64,000 nt of DNA from Chryseobacterium sp. VAUSW3 (GTDB taxonomy: Bacteria > Bacteroidota > Bacteroidia > Flavobacteriales > Weeksellaceae). A program made the position numbers and the translations under genes. This document shows positions 7,136-15,804 of this stretch, piece by piece. The stretch's first letter is position 1. Each line of letters begins with the position of its first letter. The notes under the pieces were generated by a model, which worked only from the letters and a program-made list of their open reading frames with translations, did not search any database and had not been told where the DNA came from. The DNA is taken from contig NZ_NIUY01000003.1 in the NCBI RefSeq assembly GCF_002205795.1, forward strand, positions 186,001 to 250,000. Direction: 5' to 3'.

Positions 7136-9280
7136 ATGAAAAATATTACATCCGTATTATTAATTTCCTCTCTGGCAATTAATACTGCCTGTTCTACGAT
7201 GAAAACTACAGATTCCACAACTACAGAAATTCCTGTTCCCGATGCAAGTTTAGCTTCCAATCCTTTTATGAAGAAAAGTGCGCTGCAATATCAGGCGCCT
7301 GAATTTGATAAGATTAAAGATGAGCATTTTAAACCTGCATTTGATTACGGAATGAAGGTTCAGCTTGCTGAAATCGAAAACATTGCGAATAATCCAAGTG
7401 CTCCAACCTTTGCCAATACCATTGTTGCACTCGAAAACAGCGGCGAAATCCTGAAGAGAGCGCAGATTATTTTTTATAACCTCACCGGTTCCAACACAAA
7501 TCCTGCTTTACAGAAACTTGAAGAAGAATATGCGCCGGTTTTTTCGGGGTTAAGCGATAAAATTTATCTGAATGAAAAGCTATATTCAAGAATTAAAGCC
7601 ATCAGCACAGAGAATTTAGGCGCTGAGGAAAAAAGAGTTCTTGAGTTGTACAAAACAAATTTCGAGATCGCAGGAGCCAATCTTTCTGCCGAAAACAAGG
7701 AGAAAGTAAAAAAAATCAATGAAGAACTGGCGACACTTTCAACCCAGTTTACCAGCAAACTTTTGGATGCAAGAAAGAACGGAGCCGTGTTGATTTCGGA
7801 TGTGAAGGAATTAGACGGACTTTCCGCTGACGAAATTGCCGCAGCTGCAGCAGATGCGAAAGCGGCAGGTCACCAAGGTAAATATCTATTAACGCTTTTA
7901 AATACAACCCAGCAGCCACTTTTGCAGAATCTGAAAAACAGAGCTACCAGAGAAAAACTCTTTAAAGCATCCTGGTACAGAGCTGAAAAAGGTAATGCTG
8001 ATGACACCAGAAGCATCCTCGAAAGACAGGCCAAACTGAGAATGGAAAAAGCACATCTTTCCGGTAAAAAATCTTTCGCAGAATGGAAACTTCAGGATCA
8101 AATGGCGAAAACTCCAGAAAATGCTATGAATCTTTTAGCTCAACTCGCAAAACCAGCTGTAGAAACTGCCAAAAGAGAAAGCAGCGAGATTCAGGCTTTA
8201 ATCGACAAACATAAAGGAGGCTTCACTGTAGAGCCTTGGGACTGGAATTTCTATTCTGAACAAGTGAGAAAAGCAAAATATGATTTAGACGAAAATGCCA
8301 TAAAACCTTATTTCGAAGTAACAACTGTTCTGGAGAAAGGGGTGTTCTATGCCGCTGAAAAATTCTACGGAATCACTTTTAAAGAAAGAAAAGATCTGCC
8401 GGTTTATCATCCGGATGTAGTGGCTTATGAGGTTTTCGATAACGACGGAAAATCCATGGCACTTTATTATCTTGATTTTTATACAAGAAGCAACAAAAAC
8501 GGCGGTGCCTGGATGAGCAACTTCGTTGAACAGTCGCATCTGCTTGGTCAGAAACCTGTGATTGTGAATGTATTCAACTATCAAAAACCTGCTGAGGGAA
8601 AACCATCTTTAATTTCTTACGATGATGTGTCCACAATGTTCCATGAATTTGGGCATACGCTGCACGGCCTTTTTGCAAACCAGAAATATGTTTCGGTTTC
8701 CGGAACCAATACGCCAAGGGATTTTGTCGAATTCCCGTCGCAAATCAATGAGTTTTTTGCATTGGAACCTTCCATCCTGAAGAATTATGCACTTCATTAC
8801 CAAACAAAACAGCCAATGCCACAGACTTTGGTTGATAAAATCAAAAACGCAGCATCATTTAACCAGGGATATTCTACAACAGAACTGGTTTCTGCAGCTA
8901 CGCTGGATATGAACTGGCATTCGGTGACGGATGAATCGCAGTTTAAGCCTGCTTTAGAATTCGAAAAAGAGGTTTTGGCGAAATATGGTTTCAATCTGAA
9001 AGAAGTTCCGCCAAGATATCACACGCCTTATTTTGCACACATTTGGGGCGGCGGTTATTCGGCCGGTTATTACGCTTACATGTGGAGTGACGTGCTGAAT
9101 GCGGATGCCTGGGACTGGATTACGACCAACGGCGGTATGACAAGAGCCAATGGAGACCGTTTCAGGAAATATATTCTATCGGTTGGAAACTCAGTGGATT
9201 TAAATCAAGCGTATAAAGATTTCACTGGCAGAACGCCGGACATTAAGCCATTGTTGAAAAACAAAGGATTTATTAAATAA
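7136..9280 (+). CDS. dcp: M3 family zinc metallopeptidase (peptidyl-dipeptidase Dcp-like), lipoprotein
   Basis: 714 residues from the ATG at 7136. That start gives a lipoprotein signal, MKNITSVLLISSLAINTAC, with the lipobox cysteine at 19; starting at 7067 would put 23 charged and polar residues ahead of it. The zinc site HEFGHTLHG lies at about 503-511 and the third ligand region FPSQINEF follows. The C-terminal stretch HIWGGGYSAGYYAYMWSDV is typical of M3A dipeptidases. It probably trims dipeptides from peptides in the periplasm or at the cell surface. Length matches the Dcp/oligopeptidase A group; choosing between those two is inference. Confidence 0.92.
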   Translation: MKNITSVLLISSLAINTACSTMKTTDSTTTEIPVPDASLASNPFMKKSALQYQAPEFDKIKDEHFKPAFDYGMKVQLAEIENIANNPSAPTFANTIVALENSGEILKRAQIIFYNLTGSNTNPALQKLEEEYAPVFSGLSDKIYLNEKLYSRIKAISTENLGAEEKRVLELYKTNFEIAGANLSAENKEKVKKINEELATLSTQFTSKLLDARKNGAVLISDVKELDGLSADEIAAAAADAKAAGHQGKYLLTLLNTTQQPLLQNLKNRATREKLFKASWYRAEKGNADDTRSILERQAKLRMEKAHLSGKKSFAEWKLQDQMAKTPENAMNLLAQLAKPAVETAKRESSEIQALIDKHKGGFTVEPWDWNFYSEQVRKAKYDLDENAIKPYFEVTTVLEKGVFYAAEKFYGITFKERKDLPVYHPDVVAYEVFDNDGKSMALYYLDFYTRSNKNGGAWMSNFVEQSHLLGQKPVIVNVFNYQKPAEGKPSLISYDDVSTMFHEFGHTLHGLFANQKYVSVSGTNTPRDFVEFPSQINEFFALEPSILKNYALHYQTKQPMPQTLVDKIKNAASFNQGYSTTELVSAATLDMNWHSVTDESQFKPALEFEKEVLAKYGFNLKEVPPRYHTPYFAHIWGGGYSAGYYAYMWSDVLNADAWDWITTNGGMTRANGDRFRKYILSVGNSVDLNQAYKDFTGRTPDIKPLLKNKGFIK

Positions 9281-9295
9281 ACTATTATTCAAGTG

Positions 9296-9324
9296 AAACC
9301 GCAGAAATTTTCTGCGGTTTTTTT
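9296..9324 (+). terminator. Terminator after the M3 peptidase gene
   Basis: Stem AAACCGCAGA / TCTGCGGTTT closed by a short AATT-type loop, followed by seven Ts. Confidence 0.85.
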
Positions 9325-9354
9325 ATGTCTTATCGAAAGGAAAATGGCAGAACT

Positions 9355-9422
9355 TTTAGCCCGGATCGCAGCGGAAATCCTTTTTGCACAGGCAAAAAGA
9401 TTGCAGCGAAGAGCCGGATGAT
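9355..9422. repeat. Structured dispersed element (Flavo-1-like?)
   Basis: A 68-base block more GC-rich than its surroundings. At its centre is an eight-base-pair hairpin (CTTTTTGC / GCAAAAAG, 9380-9399, loop ACAG). On either side is a 13-base direct repeat, GATCGCAGCGGAA at 9364 and GATTGCAGCGAAG at 9399. I recall similar AGCGGAAA...GCAAAAAG blocks scattered between genes in Chryseobacterium-group genomes, but I cannot place this one in a named RNA family with certainty. It lies between the dcp terminator and the promoter of the next gene and contains no plausible gene. Confidence 0.45.
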
Positions 9423-9443
9423 CTTTGGCGAGAGAAACTACCC

Positions 9444-9475
9444 TTGATTGCTCCCGAAAAAAATCCTTATTTTTG
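9444..9475 (+). promoter_or_regulatory. Promoter of the aminotransferase gene
   Basis: TTG at 9444-9446 and TATTTTTG at 9468-9475, 21 bases apart, fit the Bacteroidota pattern TTG-N19-21-TAnnTTTG. The start codon is 16 bases further on. Confidence 0.6.
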
Positions 9476-9490
9476 TAAAAATTCAACATA

Positions 9491-10696
9491 ATGCCGAAAA
9501 TTTCTCACAGAGCAGAAAATATGCCTGCGTCACCCGTTAGAAAGCTTGTTCCGTATGCGCTGCAAGCCAAACAGAAAGGGATAAAAGTTTATCATCTGAA
9601 TATTGGTCAGCCCGATATTGAAACTCCTCAAAAAGCGCTGGATGCTGTGAAAAACATCGATTTGAAAGTGCTGGAATATGCCCTGTCTGAAGGAAATCTG
9701 GATTACAGAACCGCACTGAAGGACTATTACCACTCTTTGGGTTTTACAGATCTAACGACAGATAATTTTATTGTAACCAACGGAGGGTCTGAAGCGCTGA
9801 ATTTTGCAATTTCAACGCTTTGTGATGATGGTGATGAAGTGATTATTCCTGAGCCGTATTACGCAAATTATAATGGTTTTACAAACGCGATCAACGTAAA
9901 AGTTGTGGCCATTCCTTCAACAATTGATACCGGTTTTGCCCTGCCGCCGATTGAGGAATTCGAGAAGAAAATCACAGATAAAACACGTGCAATCCTTATC
10001 TGTAACCCGGGAAACCCTTCCGGTTATCTTTATACAAGAGAAGAGCTTCAGAAACTTGCGGAAATTGCTCTGAAACATGATATAGTTGTAATTTCTGATG
10101 AGGTTTATCGCGAATATGTTTACGACGGAAAACACCAGGTTTCGATGTTCGATTTCCCCGAACTTGCCGAAAACTGCATCATCGTAGATTCGGAATCCAA
10201 AAGGTACAGTATGTGCGGAGCCAGAATTGGCTGCATGATTACACGTTCTAAAAAAATTCATGATGCTGCAATGCTTTTTGCACAGGCAAGATTAAGTCCG
10301 GTTTTGCTGGGACAAATTGCTGCGGCCGCCGCACACCACGACGATGAAGCATACATCCGAAAAGTACGCGAAGAATATACGCACCGAAGAAATTTACTGG
10401 TTGATTTACTTAACGGGATTCCAGGCGTAATCTGCCCGAAACCTAAAGGTGCATTTTACTGCGTTGCCGAACTTCCGGTGGAGGATACCGATGTTTTTGC
10501 ACAATGGCTTCTTGAGCATTATTCACACAACGGCGAAACGGTAATGGTTGCCCCAATGAGCGGTTTCTACAGCAATCCTGAACTCGGAAAAAAACAGGTC
10601 CGTATTGCGTATGTTTTAAAAGAAGAAGATTTGCGCAGAAGTGTGGAATTGCTGAACGACGCACTTCAGAAGTATAAACTCGAATTCAATCTGTAG
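9491..10696 (+). CDS. Pyridoxal phosphate-dependent class I/II aminotransferase
   Basis: 401 residues, fold-type I aminotransferase of the aspartate-aminotransferase superfamily. Visible motifs are the N-terminal LNIGQPDIETP, NGGSEALNFAI (cofactor phosphate region), ICNPGNPSGYLYT (about 172-184), VISDEVYREYVY and SESKRYSMCGARIG, where the Lys would form the Schiff base with PLP. RIAYVLKEEDL near the end contains the substrate carboxylate arginine. The amino donor is not obvious: aspartate, an aromatic residue or alanine are all possible. It is a single gene between its own promoter and a downstream hairpin. Confidence 0.92.
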   Translation: MPKISHRAENMPASPVRKLVPYALQAKQKGIKVYHLNIGQPDIETPQKALDAVKNIDLKVLEYALSEGNLDYRTALKDYYHSLGFTDLTTDNFIVTNGGSEALNFAISTLCDDGDEVIIPEPYYANYNGFTNAINVKVVAIPSTIDTGFALPPIEEFEKKITDKTRAILICNPGNPSGYLYTREELQKLAEIALKHDIVVISDEVYREYVYDGKHQVSMFDFPELAENCIIVDSESKRYSMCGARIGCMITRSKKIHDAAMLFAQARLSPVLLGQIAAAAAHHDDEAYIRKVREEYTHRRNLLVDLLNGIPGVICPKPKGAFYCVAELPVEDTDVFAQWLLEHYSHNGETVMVAPMSGFYSNPELGKKQVRIAYVLKEEDLRRSVELLNDALQKYKLEFNL

Positions 10697-10705
10697 AAAA
10701 CTGGG

Positions 10706-10726
10706 AACGGGCTTTAGCCCGTTTTC
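10706..10726 (+). terminator. Hairpin after the aminotransferase gene
   Basis: AACGGGC / GCCCGTT with the loop TTTA, followed by a short TTT. A second GGCTTTAGCC palindrome lies about 20 bases further on (10743-10752). The weak T-run makes termination less certain; the GGGCTTTAGCCC type may be a small dispersed repeat. Confidence 0.5.
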
Positions 10727-10781
10727 TGATTCTGAAACCTTTTGGCTTTAGCCTAAATTAAAAGTTAACGTTTGTAACGCA

Positions 10782-11801
10782 ATGAAAATTCAGGAAAAAT
10801 ACTCTTTAAAAAATCTCAACACTTTCGGAGTTGATGTTTCTGCGAAATATTTCGCGGAAGTTAAAGATGTTGATGACTTAAAATATGCCATCGAATTTGC
10901 TAAAATCAATCACTTTGAAATTCTCTTTTTAGGAGGAGGAAGTAATATATTGTTCACTGAAGACTTTGGCGGCTTGGTAATAAAACTCAATTTAAAAGGA
11001 ATTTCTGAAGAGTTTTTGAATGAAAATGAAGTTTTAGTCACTGCGAAAGCCGGCGAAAACTGGCATGAGTTTGTGCAGTTCTGTCTGTCTGAAAATTATG
11101 GAGGTTTAGAAAATCTTTCACTAATTCCTGGAAATGTTGGGACTTCGCCAATGCAGAACATTGGGGCGTACGGAACAGAAATTAAAGATACTTTTGTAAA
11201 GTGTAAAGTGCTGAATATTCAAACTTTAGAGATTGAAGAATTTAATAAAGAAGAATGCGGTTTCGGTTACCGTGACTCAATTTTCAAGGGGGAAGTAAGG
11301 GGAAAATGCGTAATTCTGGAAGTCACCTTTAAACTTTCTACAAAAAATCATCAGATCAAGACCGAATATGGTGCTATAAAAAACGAACTCGATAAGCTTG
11401 GCATTGAAAATCCTACGATTCAGGATGTCTCGCGGGCAGTAATCAGTATCCGCCAAAGCAAACTTCCAGATCCGCAGATTTTGGGAAATGCCGGCAGTTT
11501 TTTTAAGAACCCGACCATTCCGCTGCAGCAATTTACAGAAGTGCAGAACAGTTATCCGCAAATGCCGAACTATCCAAACGGAGAAATGGTAAAAATACCA
11601 GCAGGCTGGCTTATAGAGCAGTGCGGCTGGAAGGGAAAACAAGTTGGTAATGTGGCATCGCATGAACTTCAGGCATTGGTTATTGTTAACAAAACAGGCA
11701 ATGCAACAGGCAAGGAGATTTATGATTTCTCAACCATGATTATTGAATCAGTGAAAGATAAATTCGGTATCGGGTTGGAAAGAGAAGTAAATATTGTCTG
11801 A
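10782..11801 (+). CDS. murB: UDP-N-acetylmuramate dehydrogenase
   Basis: 339 residues. MurB reduces UDP-GlcNAc-enolpyruvate to UDP-MurNAc using FAD and NADPH, the second committed step of peptidoglycan precursor synthesis in the cytoplasm. The FAD-binding motifs GGGSNILFTEDF (about 47-58) and SLIPGNVGTSPMQNIGAYG (about 116-134) are clear. GYRDSIFK, the catalytic-serine region GNAGSFFKNP (about 229-238) and PAGWLIEQCGWKG follow. The tail and size match type I MurB. It stands alone between the aminotransferase and the ribosomal protein operon. Confidence 0.97.
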   Translation: MKIQEKYSLKNLNTFGVDVSAKYFAEVKDVDDLKYAIEFAKINHFEILFLGGGSNILFTEDFGGLVIKLNLKGISEEFLNENEVLVTAKAGENWHEFVQFCLSENYGGLENLSLIPGNVGTSPMQNIGAYGTEIKDTFVKCKVLNIQTLEIEEFNKEECGFGYRDSIFKGEVRGKCVILEVTFKLSTKNHQIKTEYGAIKNELDKLGIENPTIQDVSRAVISIRQSKLPDPQILGNAGSFFKNPTIPLQQFTEVQNSYPQMPNYPNGEMVKIPAGWLIEQCGWKGKQVGNVASHELQALVIVNKTGNATGKEIYDFSTMIIESVKDKFGIGLEREVNIV

Positions 11802-11890
11802 ATAAAAGGAGTGCAGTCTTTCATGAAGTGTGAACATATAAAGCATCAGGAAAGATTAAAAAAAAATATAAATAATTAATTCATAAATAT

Positions 11891-11921
11891 TTGTCTAAGT
11901 GGAAAATTCTTTGTTATTTTG
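11891..11921 (+). promoter_or_regulatory. Promoter of the rpmB-rpmG-DUF4295 operon
   Basis: TTG at 11891-11893, 20 bases, then TTATTTTG at 11914-11921, one mismatch from TAnnTTTG. It is 39 bases ahead of the rpmB start and the best candidate in the 159-base gap. Confidence 0.5.
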
Positions 11922-11960
11922 CACTCTCAAATATTTAGTAGTAAAAAAGAACATCGAGAT

Positions 11961-12206
11961 ATGTCAAGAATTTGCCAAATAACAGGAAAGCGTGCCATGG
12001 TTGGAAACAATGTTTCTCACGCTAATAACAAAACGAAGCGTCGTTTTGAAATTAACTTATTGGAGAAGAAATTTTACCTTCCGGAGCAAGAAAAATCTGT
12101 AACTTTAAAAGTTTCTGCACACGGATTGAGAGTTATCAACAAGATTGGTATCGAAGAAGCGATTGAAAGAGCAGCAAGAAACGGATTTATAAAAAAAGAT
12201 AAGTAA
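11961..12206 (+). CDS. rpmB: Large-subunit ribosomal protein bL28
   Basis: 81 residues from the ATG at 11961: [32 protein letters not shown] is textbook bL28. The in-frame upstream ATG at 11919 falls inside the promoter's -7 element and would add a non-conserved leader, so it is rejected. The [10 protein letters not shown] and [10 protein letters not shown] stretches are conserved in the family. It is translationally coupled to rpmG through a one-base overlap. Confidence 0.97.
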   Translation: MSRICQITGKRAMVGNNVSHANNKTKRRFEINLLEKKFYLPEQEKSVTLKVSAHGLRVINKIGIEEAIERAARNGFIKKDK

Positions 12207-12388
12207 TGGCTAAAAAAGGTAACAGAGTTCAGGTGATTCTTGAGTGCACAGAGCACAAAGAAACCGGTGTCGCAGGAATGTCAAGATACATTACGACCAA
12301 AAACAAAAAGAACACTACAGAAAGATTGGAGTTGAAAAAATTCAATCCTGTTCTTAAAAAATATACCCTTCACAAGGAAATCAAGTAA
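12206..12388 (+). CDS. rpmG: Large-subunit ribosomal protein bL33
   Basis: 60 residues. [33 protein letters not shown] and [14 protein letters not shown] match bL33. It lacks the CxxC pairs of the zinc-binding form (only one Cys is present), so it is the C- type. The start overlaps the rpmB stop by one base, and DUF4295 follows 19 bases later. Confidence 0.97.
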   Translation: MAKKGNRVQVILECTEHKETGVAGMSRYITTKNKKNTTERLELKKFNPVLKKYTLHKEIK

Positions 12389-12407
12389 TTTTTTAAACGA
12401 ATAAAAA

Positions 12408-12563
12408 ATGGCAAAGAAAGTAGTAGCATCCCTACAGGGTGGTGCAGGGTCTAAAAAAATGACCAAAGTAGTGAAAATGGTGAAGTCTCCTAAATCAGGT
12501 GCTTACGTTTTCGAAGAAAAAGTGATGAATGCTGACGAGGTTGAAGGTTATTTGAAAAAATAA
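12408..12563 (+). CDS. DUF4295 family protein, probable Bacteroidota-specific ribosomal protein (bL38)
   Basis: 51 residues, very basic: starts MAKKVVASLQGG and ends EVEGYLKK, with about 12 lysines. It sits directly behind rpmB and rpmG with a 19-base gap and ahead of a strong terminator, so it belongs to the ribosomal protein operon. This is the DUF4295 family, seen only in Bacteroidota. I recall that ribosome structures from this phylum show an extra large-subunit protein called bL38, and this family in this operon fits it. That identification is from memory rather than from the sequence. Confidence 0.85.
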   Translation: MAKKVVASLQGGAGSKKMTKVVKMVKSPKSGAYVFEEKVMNADEVEGYLKK

Positions 12564-12586
12564 TTCTCTACAGCTTTTATGATATA

Positions 12587-12619
12587 AAACTATCCAAAAA
12601 TAATTGGGTAGTTTTTTTG
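12587..12619 (+). terminator. Terminator of the rpmB-rpmG-DUF4295 operon
   Basis: AAACTATCC / GGGTAGTTT stem (one G-T pair) followed by seven Ts. Confidence 0.8.
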
Positions 12620-12677
12620 TTATATTTGCTATCGCTAAAACAGAAGACCATAAGCAACATAAAACTGATACTGAAAA

Positions 12678-13634
12678 ATGAGTTGGTTCAAAAATATATT
12701 TAAAAAAGAAGAAAAGGAAACTTTAGACAAAGGGCTCGAGAAATCGAATCAGGGATTTTTCGAAAAAATTTCCAAAGCGGTTGTAGGAAAATCGAAAGTT
12801 GATGACGAAGTGTTGGATGATCTTGAAGAAGTGCTGATCGCTTCCGACGTTGGTGCTTCTACAACAATAAAAATTATCCAAAGAATTGAAGACCGAGTTG
12901 CTCGTGATAAATTTGTGAGCACAGATGAACTTGATGCTATTCTCCGAGAAGAAATCTCCGGATTGCTTTTGGAAAATCCCCATGCAGGATCAGGAAATAT
13001 CGATGAAACCAAAAAACCTTATGTGATTATGGTTGTTGGTGTAAACGGTGTAGGCAAAACCACAACCATCGGAAAGCTGGCCCATCAGTTTAAATCCGAA
13101 GGCAAAAAAGTAGTTTTAGGCGCTGCAGATACTTTTCGTGCTGCTGCAGTGGATCAATTGGTGATTTGGAGCGAAAGAGTAGGCGTACCCATAATTAAAC
13201 AAGGAATGGGTTCCGATCCGGCTTCTGTGGCTTTTGATACCGTACAAAGTGCTGTTGCTAATAATGCCGATGTAGTCATCATTGATACTGCCGGAAGACT
13301 TCATAACAAGGTGAATTTAATGAACGAGCTTACCAAAATAAAAAGGGTAATGCAGAAGGTTCTACCCGATGCACCGCATGAAGTGCTTTTGGTTTTAGAT
13401 GGATCAACAGGGCAAAATGCCTTCGAGCAGGCAAAACAGTTTACTGCCGCTACCGAAGTTAATGCATTGGCGATCACTAAATTAGACGGAACTGCGAAAG
13501 GTGGTGTAGTCATTGGAATTTCTGATCAGTTCCAAATTCCTGTGAAATATATTGGTGTTGGCGAAAAAATGACGGACCTGCAATTATTTAATGGAACGGA
13601 ATTTGTAGATTCATTTTTCAGAAAACGTAATTAA
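12678..13634 (+). CDS. ftsY: Signal recognition particle receptor FtsY
   Basis: 318 residues, SRP-receptor GTPase that docks SRP-ribosome complexes at the SecYEG translocon. An N-domain follows a short charged leader (KKEEKETLDKGLEKS). The GTPase elements are GVNGVGKTTTIGKLA (G1, about 119-133), AADTFRAAAVDQL (I-box), IIDTAGRLHNK (G3), TKLDGTAKGG (G4) and the closing GVGEKMTDLQLF. The long acidic A-domain of E. coli FtsY is absent, which is normal for this phylum. It follows the ribosomal operon behind a terminator, so it probably has its own promoter. Confidence 0.97.
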   Translation: MSWFKNIFKKEEKETLDKGLEKSNQGFFEKISKAVVGKSKVDDEVLDDLEEVLIASDVGASTTIKIIQRIEDRVARDKFVSTDELDAILREEISGLLLENPHAGSGNIDETKKPYVIMVVGVNGVGKTTTIGKLAHQFKSEGKKVVLGAADTFRAAAVDQLVIWSERVGVPIIKQGMGSDPASVAFDTVQSAVANNADVVIIDTAGRLHNKVNLMNELTKIKRVMQKVLPDAPHEVLLVLDGSTGQNAFEQAKQFTAATEVNALAITKLDGTAKGGVVIGISDQFQIPVKYIGVGEKMTDLQLFNGTEFVDSFFRKRN

Positions 13635-13714
13635 CAATTATTACATAGTTTTAATTACTTTTTCTTAATTTTAGAAAACCAAATACTAAATATTAACATT
13701 AAAATTTTAAAACT

Positions 13715-13969
13715 ATGGGTATTTTAACTTGGATCATTTTTGGTCTTATCGCAGGTGCAATCGCTAAATTCATTATGCCAGGAAATCAAGGAATGGGTTG
13801 GCTGATGACAATTATTTTAGGTATCGTAGGTGCATTCGTTGGAGGATGGATCGGCAGTATGTTAGGATGGGGTACTGTTGATGAATTCGACATTAAGAGT
13901 ATGTTCCTAGCCGTTCTCGGAGCTTTATTGGTTCTCTGGATTTACGGTATGGCAACAAGAAGAGCTTAA
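13715..13969 (+). CDS. GlsB/YeaQ/YmgE family small membrane protein
   Basis: 84 residues, three hydrophobic segments with glycine-rich turns: WIIFGLIAGAIAKFIMPG, GWLMTIILGIVGAFVGGWIGSMLGW and MFLAVLGALLVLWIYG. This is the transglycosylase-associated (Pfam Transgly_assoc) family, despite its name small inner-membrane stress-response proteins of unknown mechanism. It is a single gene with its own terminator. Confidence 0.92.
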   Translation: MGILTWIIFGLIAGAIAKFIMPGNQGMGWLMTIILGIVGAFVGGWIGSMLGWGTVDEFDIKSMFLAVLGALLVLWIYGMATRRA

Positions 13970-13983
13970 TCGCTAAAAAATAG

Positions 13984-14019
13984 AAAAATCCCGGACTGAA
14001 TCTTCAGTCCGGGATTTTT
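13984..14019. terminator. Bidirectional terminator
   Basis: A 16-base perfect stem, AAAAATCCCGGACTGA / TCAGTCCGGGATTTTT, with a short ATCT-type loop. It separates the small membrane protein gene from convergent sppA and serves both. Confidence 0.9.
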
Positions 14020-14028
14020 ATTTAATGT

Positions 14029-15783
14029 TTAGAATTTAATTCCGTAAGGCATCTGCATCATCACACTGCTCTGCATTTGTGGATTGGTGATCTGCTCAAA
14101 TATTTTAAAATTCTCTTCTCCAATTTTATTTTTAATAAACCTGTTGGAGATTTGTTCCTCTTCTATATCTTTAAACAGCTGTTCGAATTTTGAAACTTTT
14201 TTAGGATATGCTGCAACATTGTACTTTTTCATTTTAGCTTTTTGTGCTGCAAAATTGATAGCGTCATTTAATGAGCCCAATTCGTCAACAAGTCCGATTT
14301 GTTTCGCTCGTGTGCCGCTCCAGACTCTACCACCACCGATTTCATCAATTTGTTCAAAAGATTTTTTTCTGTTTTGAGTAACAAAGTGCACAAAACGCTT
14401 ATACGTTTGCTCTACGCTTTTAGTGAGAATTGAAACTCCGCCAGGCGTAACTCCGTTGAATGTCGAATACATATTGGAGTTGGCATTGGTAGTAACGACC
14501 TGTGAATTCAGTCCGTTTTTATTAGCAAGTTCTTTGAAATAGGGAATAATTCCGAATACCCCGATTGAACCGGTAAGGGTGTTGGGTTCAGAATAAATTT
14601 TATCTGCCGCCATTGCAATATAATATCCACCTGAGGCTGCATAATCACCAAAAGATACGACTAATGGTTTTTTCTTTTTCAGTTGCTGAAGTTCAAAAAG
14701 GATCTCATCAGAAGCATTTGCGCTTCCGCCGGGGCTGTTTATTCTGAAAACCACAGCTTTGATTTTATCGTTGTCAGTTATTTTTTTGATTTCCTTTACG
14801 AAGTTATCAGCGTATACTGCATCGAAGCCTTCTCCGTTGTAAATAGCTCCTGAAGCGTATAAAACAGCAATCTGGTCGTCTTTTTTAAAGTTTTCTTCTT
14901 CATAGGAACTGATGTATTTGCTGAACGAAATTTTGTTAAGTTTATCTCTTTCTTTTATCTTAAGTTTATCTCTTATAAGGTCATCATATTCGGTTTTCTG
15001 AATCAACCGGTCGGCAAGTTTATACTGCAGGCTCAAATCCGGAATGATGCCGTAAAGGCTGTCAACCACAGTTTTGAACTGGTTTACATCCATTTTTCTG
15101 GATGCAGCAATTTTATTTGAATTGTGAGACCATAAATCATTCAGCATCGTAGAAATCTGCTCTCTGTTTTCCGGCGACATATCGTCTCTCATAAAAGGTT
15201 CAACGGCAGATTTATATTTTCCGTGACGAATGATTTCTGTCCCGATTCCGAATTTGTCGGTAAAACTTTTCATGTAAAGTACCTCTGTGCTTAGACCTTT
15301 AAGTTCGATGCCGCCTGCAGGATTTAGGAAATATTGCTCCGCTACAGAACCTAAATAATATGCAGGTTGGGATACATTATTGCCATATGCATACACAAAC
15401 TTACCGGTTTTTTTGAAGTCTTCTAATGCAGCACGTACGGCATCCAACTGCGTCATGCCCGCACGCAGTCCGTCGGTTTCAATGCTTATTCCCTTGATCT
15501 TATCATCGGTTTTTGCTTTTCTTATTGCCTCTACAATATCATACAACATCACATTATTTTCTTTCTCACTGAAATCGAAAATATCTTTGTTGTCTTCGGC
15601 AGGACTGTCGATAATATTTGTTTTAAAGTCCAAAGTAAGTACAGAATTGTCTTTTATGGCAGATTTTTTGTTACCGCTAAAAGCAGATACGGCAACCAGC
15701 ATCACCAAAAACATAAAAAAAAGTCCGCCAATCAGCATAATTGCTACTATATTTGCTAAGACATTTTTAAAAAAACTTTTCAT
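14029..15783 (-). CDS. sppA: Signal peptide peptidase SppA, 67K type
   Basis: 584 residues, the long double-domain form. The ATG at 15783 gives a short basic leader and a membrane anchor (VAIMLIGGLFFMFLVMLVAV); an in-frame start 33 bases upstream would only add residues ahead of it. The first domain carries the catalytic lysine region RHGKYKSAVEPF near 190. The second carries the serine nucleophile in DYAASGGYYIAMAADKI near 382, followed by TGSIGVFG and GGRVWSGTRAKQIGLVDELG. SppA degrades leftover signal peptides in the membrane. It is divergent from folK, with only 21 bases between the starts. Confidence 0.95.
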   Translation of the reverse strand: MKSFFKNVLANIVAIMLIGGLFFMFLVMLVAVSAFSGNKKSAIKDNSVLTLDFKTNIIDSPAEDNKDIFDFSEKENNVMLYDIVEAIRKAKTDDKIKGISIETDGLRAGMTQLDAVRAALEDFKKTGKFVYAYGNNVSQPAYYLGSVAEQYFLNPAGGIELKGLSTEVLYMKSFTDKFGIGTEIIRHGKYKSAVEPFMRDDMSPENREQISTMLNDLWSHNSNKIAASRKMDVNQFKTVVDSLYGIIPDLSLQYKLADRLIQKTEYDDLIRDKLKIKERDKLNKISFSKYISSYEEENFKKDDQIAVLYASGAIYNGEGFDAVYADNFVKEIKKITDNDKIKAVVFRINSPGGSANASDEILFELQQLKKKKPLVVSFGDYAASGGYYIAMAADKIYSEPNTLTGSIGVFGIIPYFKELANKNGLNSQVVTTNANSNMYSTFNGVTPGGVSILTKSVEQTYKRFVHFVTQNRKKSFEQIDEIGGGRVWSGTRAKQIGLVDELGSLNDAINFAAQKAKMKKYNVAAYPKKVSKFEQLFKDIEEEQISNRFIKNKIGEENFKIFEQITNPQMQSSVMMQMPYGIKF

Positions 15784-15804
15784 AATCTTTATATATTTCA
15801 GGAT

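Noticed and set aside
9289-9489. 66-residue reverse frame across the structured element
   Set aside because: It reads through the dcp terminator and the repeat; no conserved protein pattern.
11277-11663. 128-residue reverse-strand open frame inside murB
   Set aside because: It lies wholly within a well-supported gene on the other strand, has no family motif and looks like a frame shadow.
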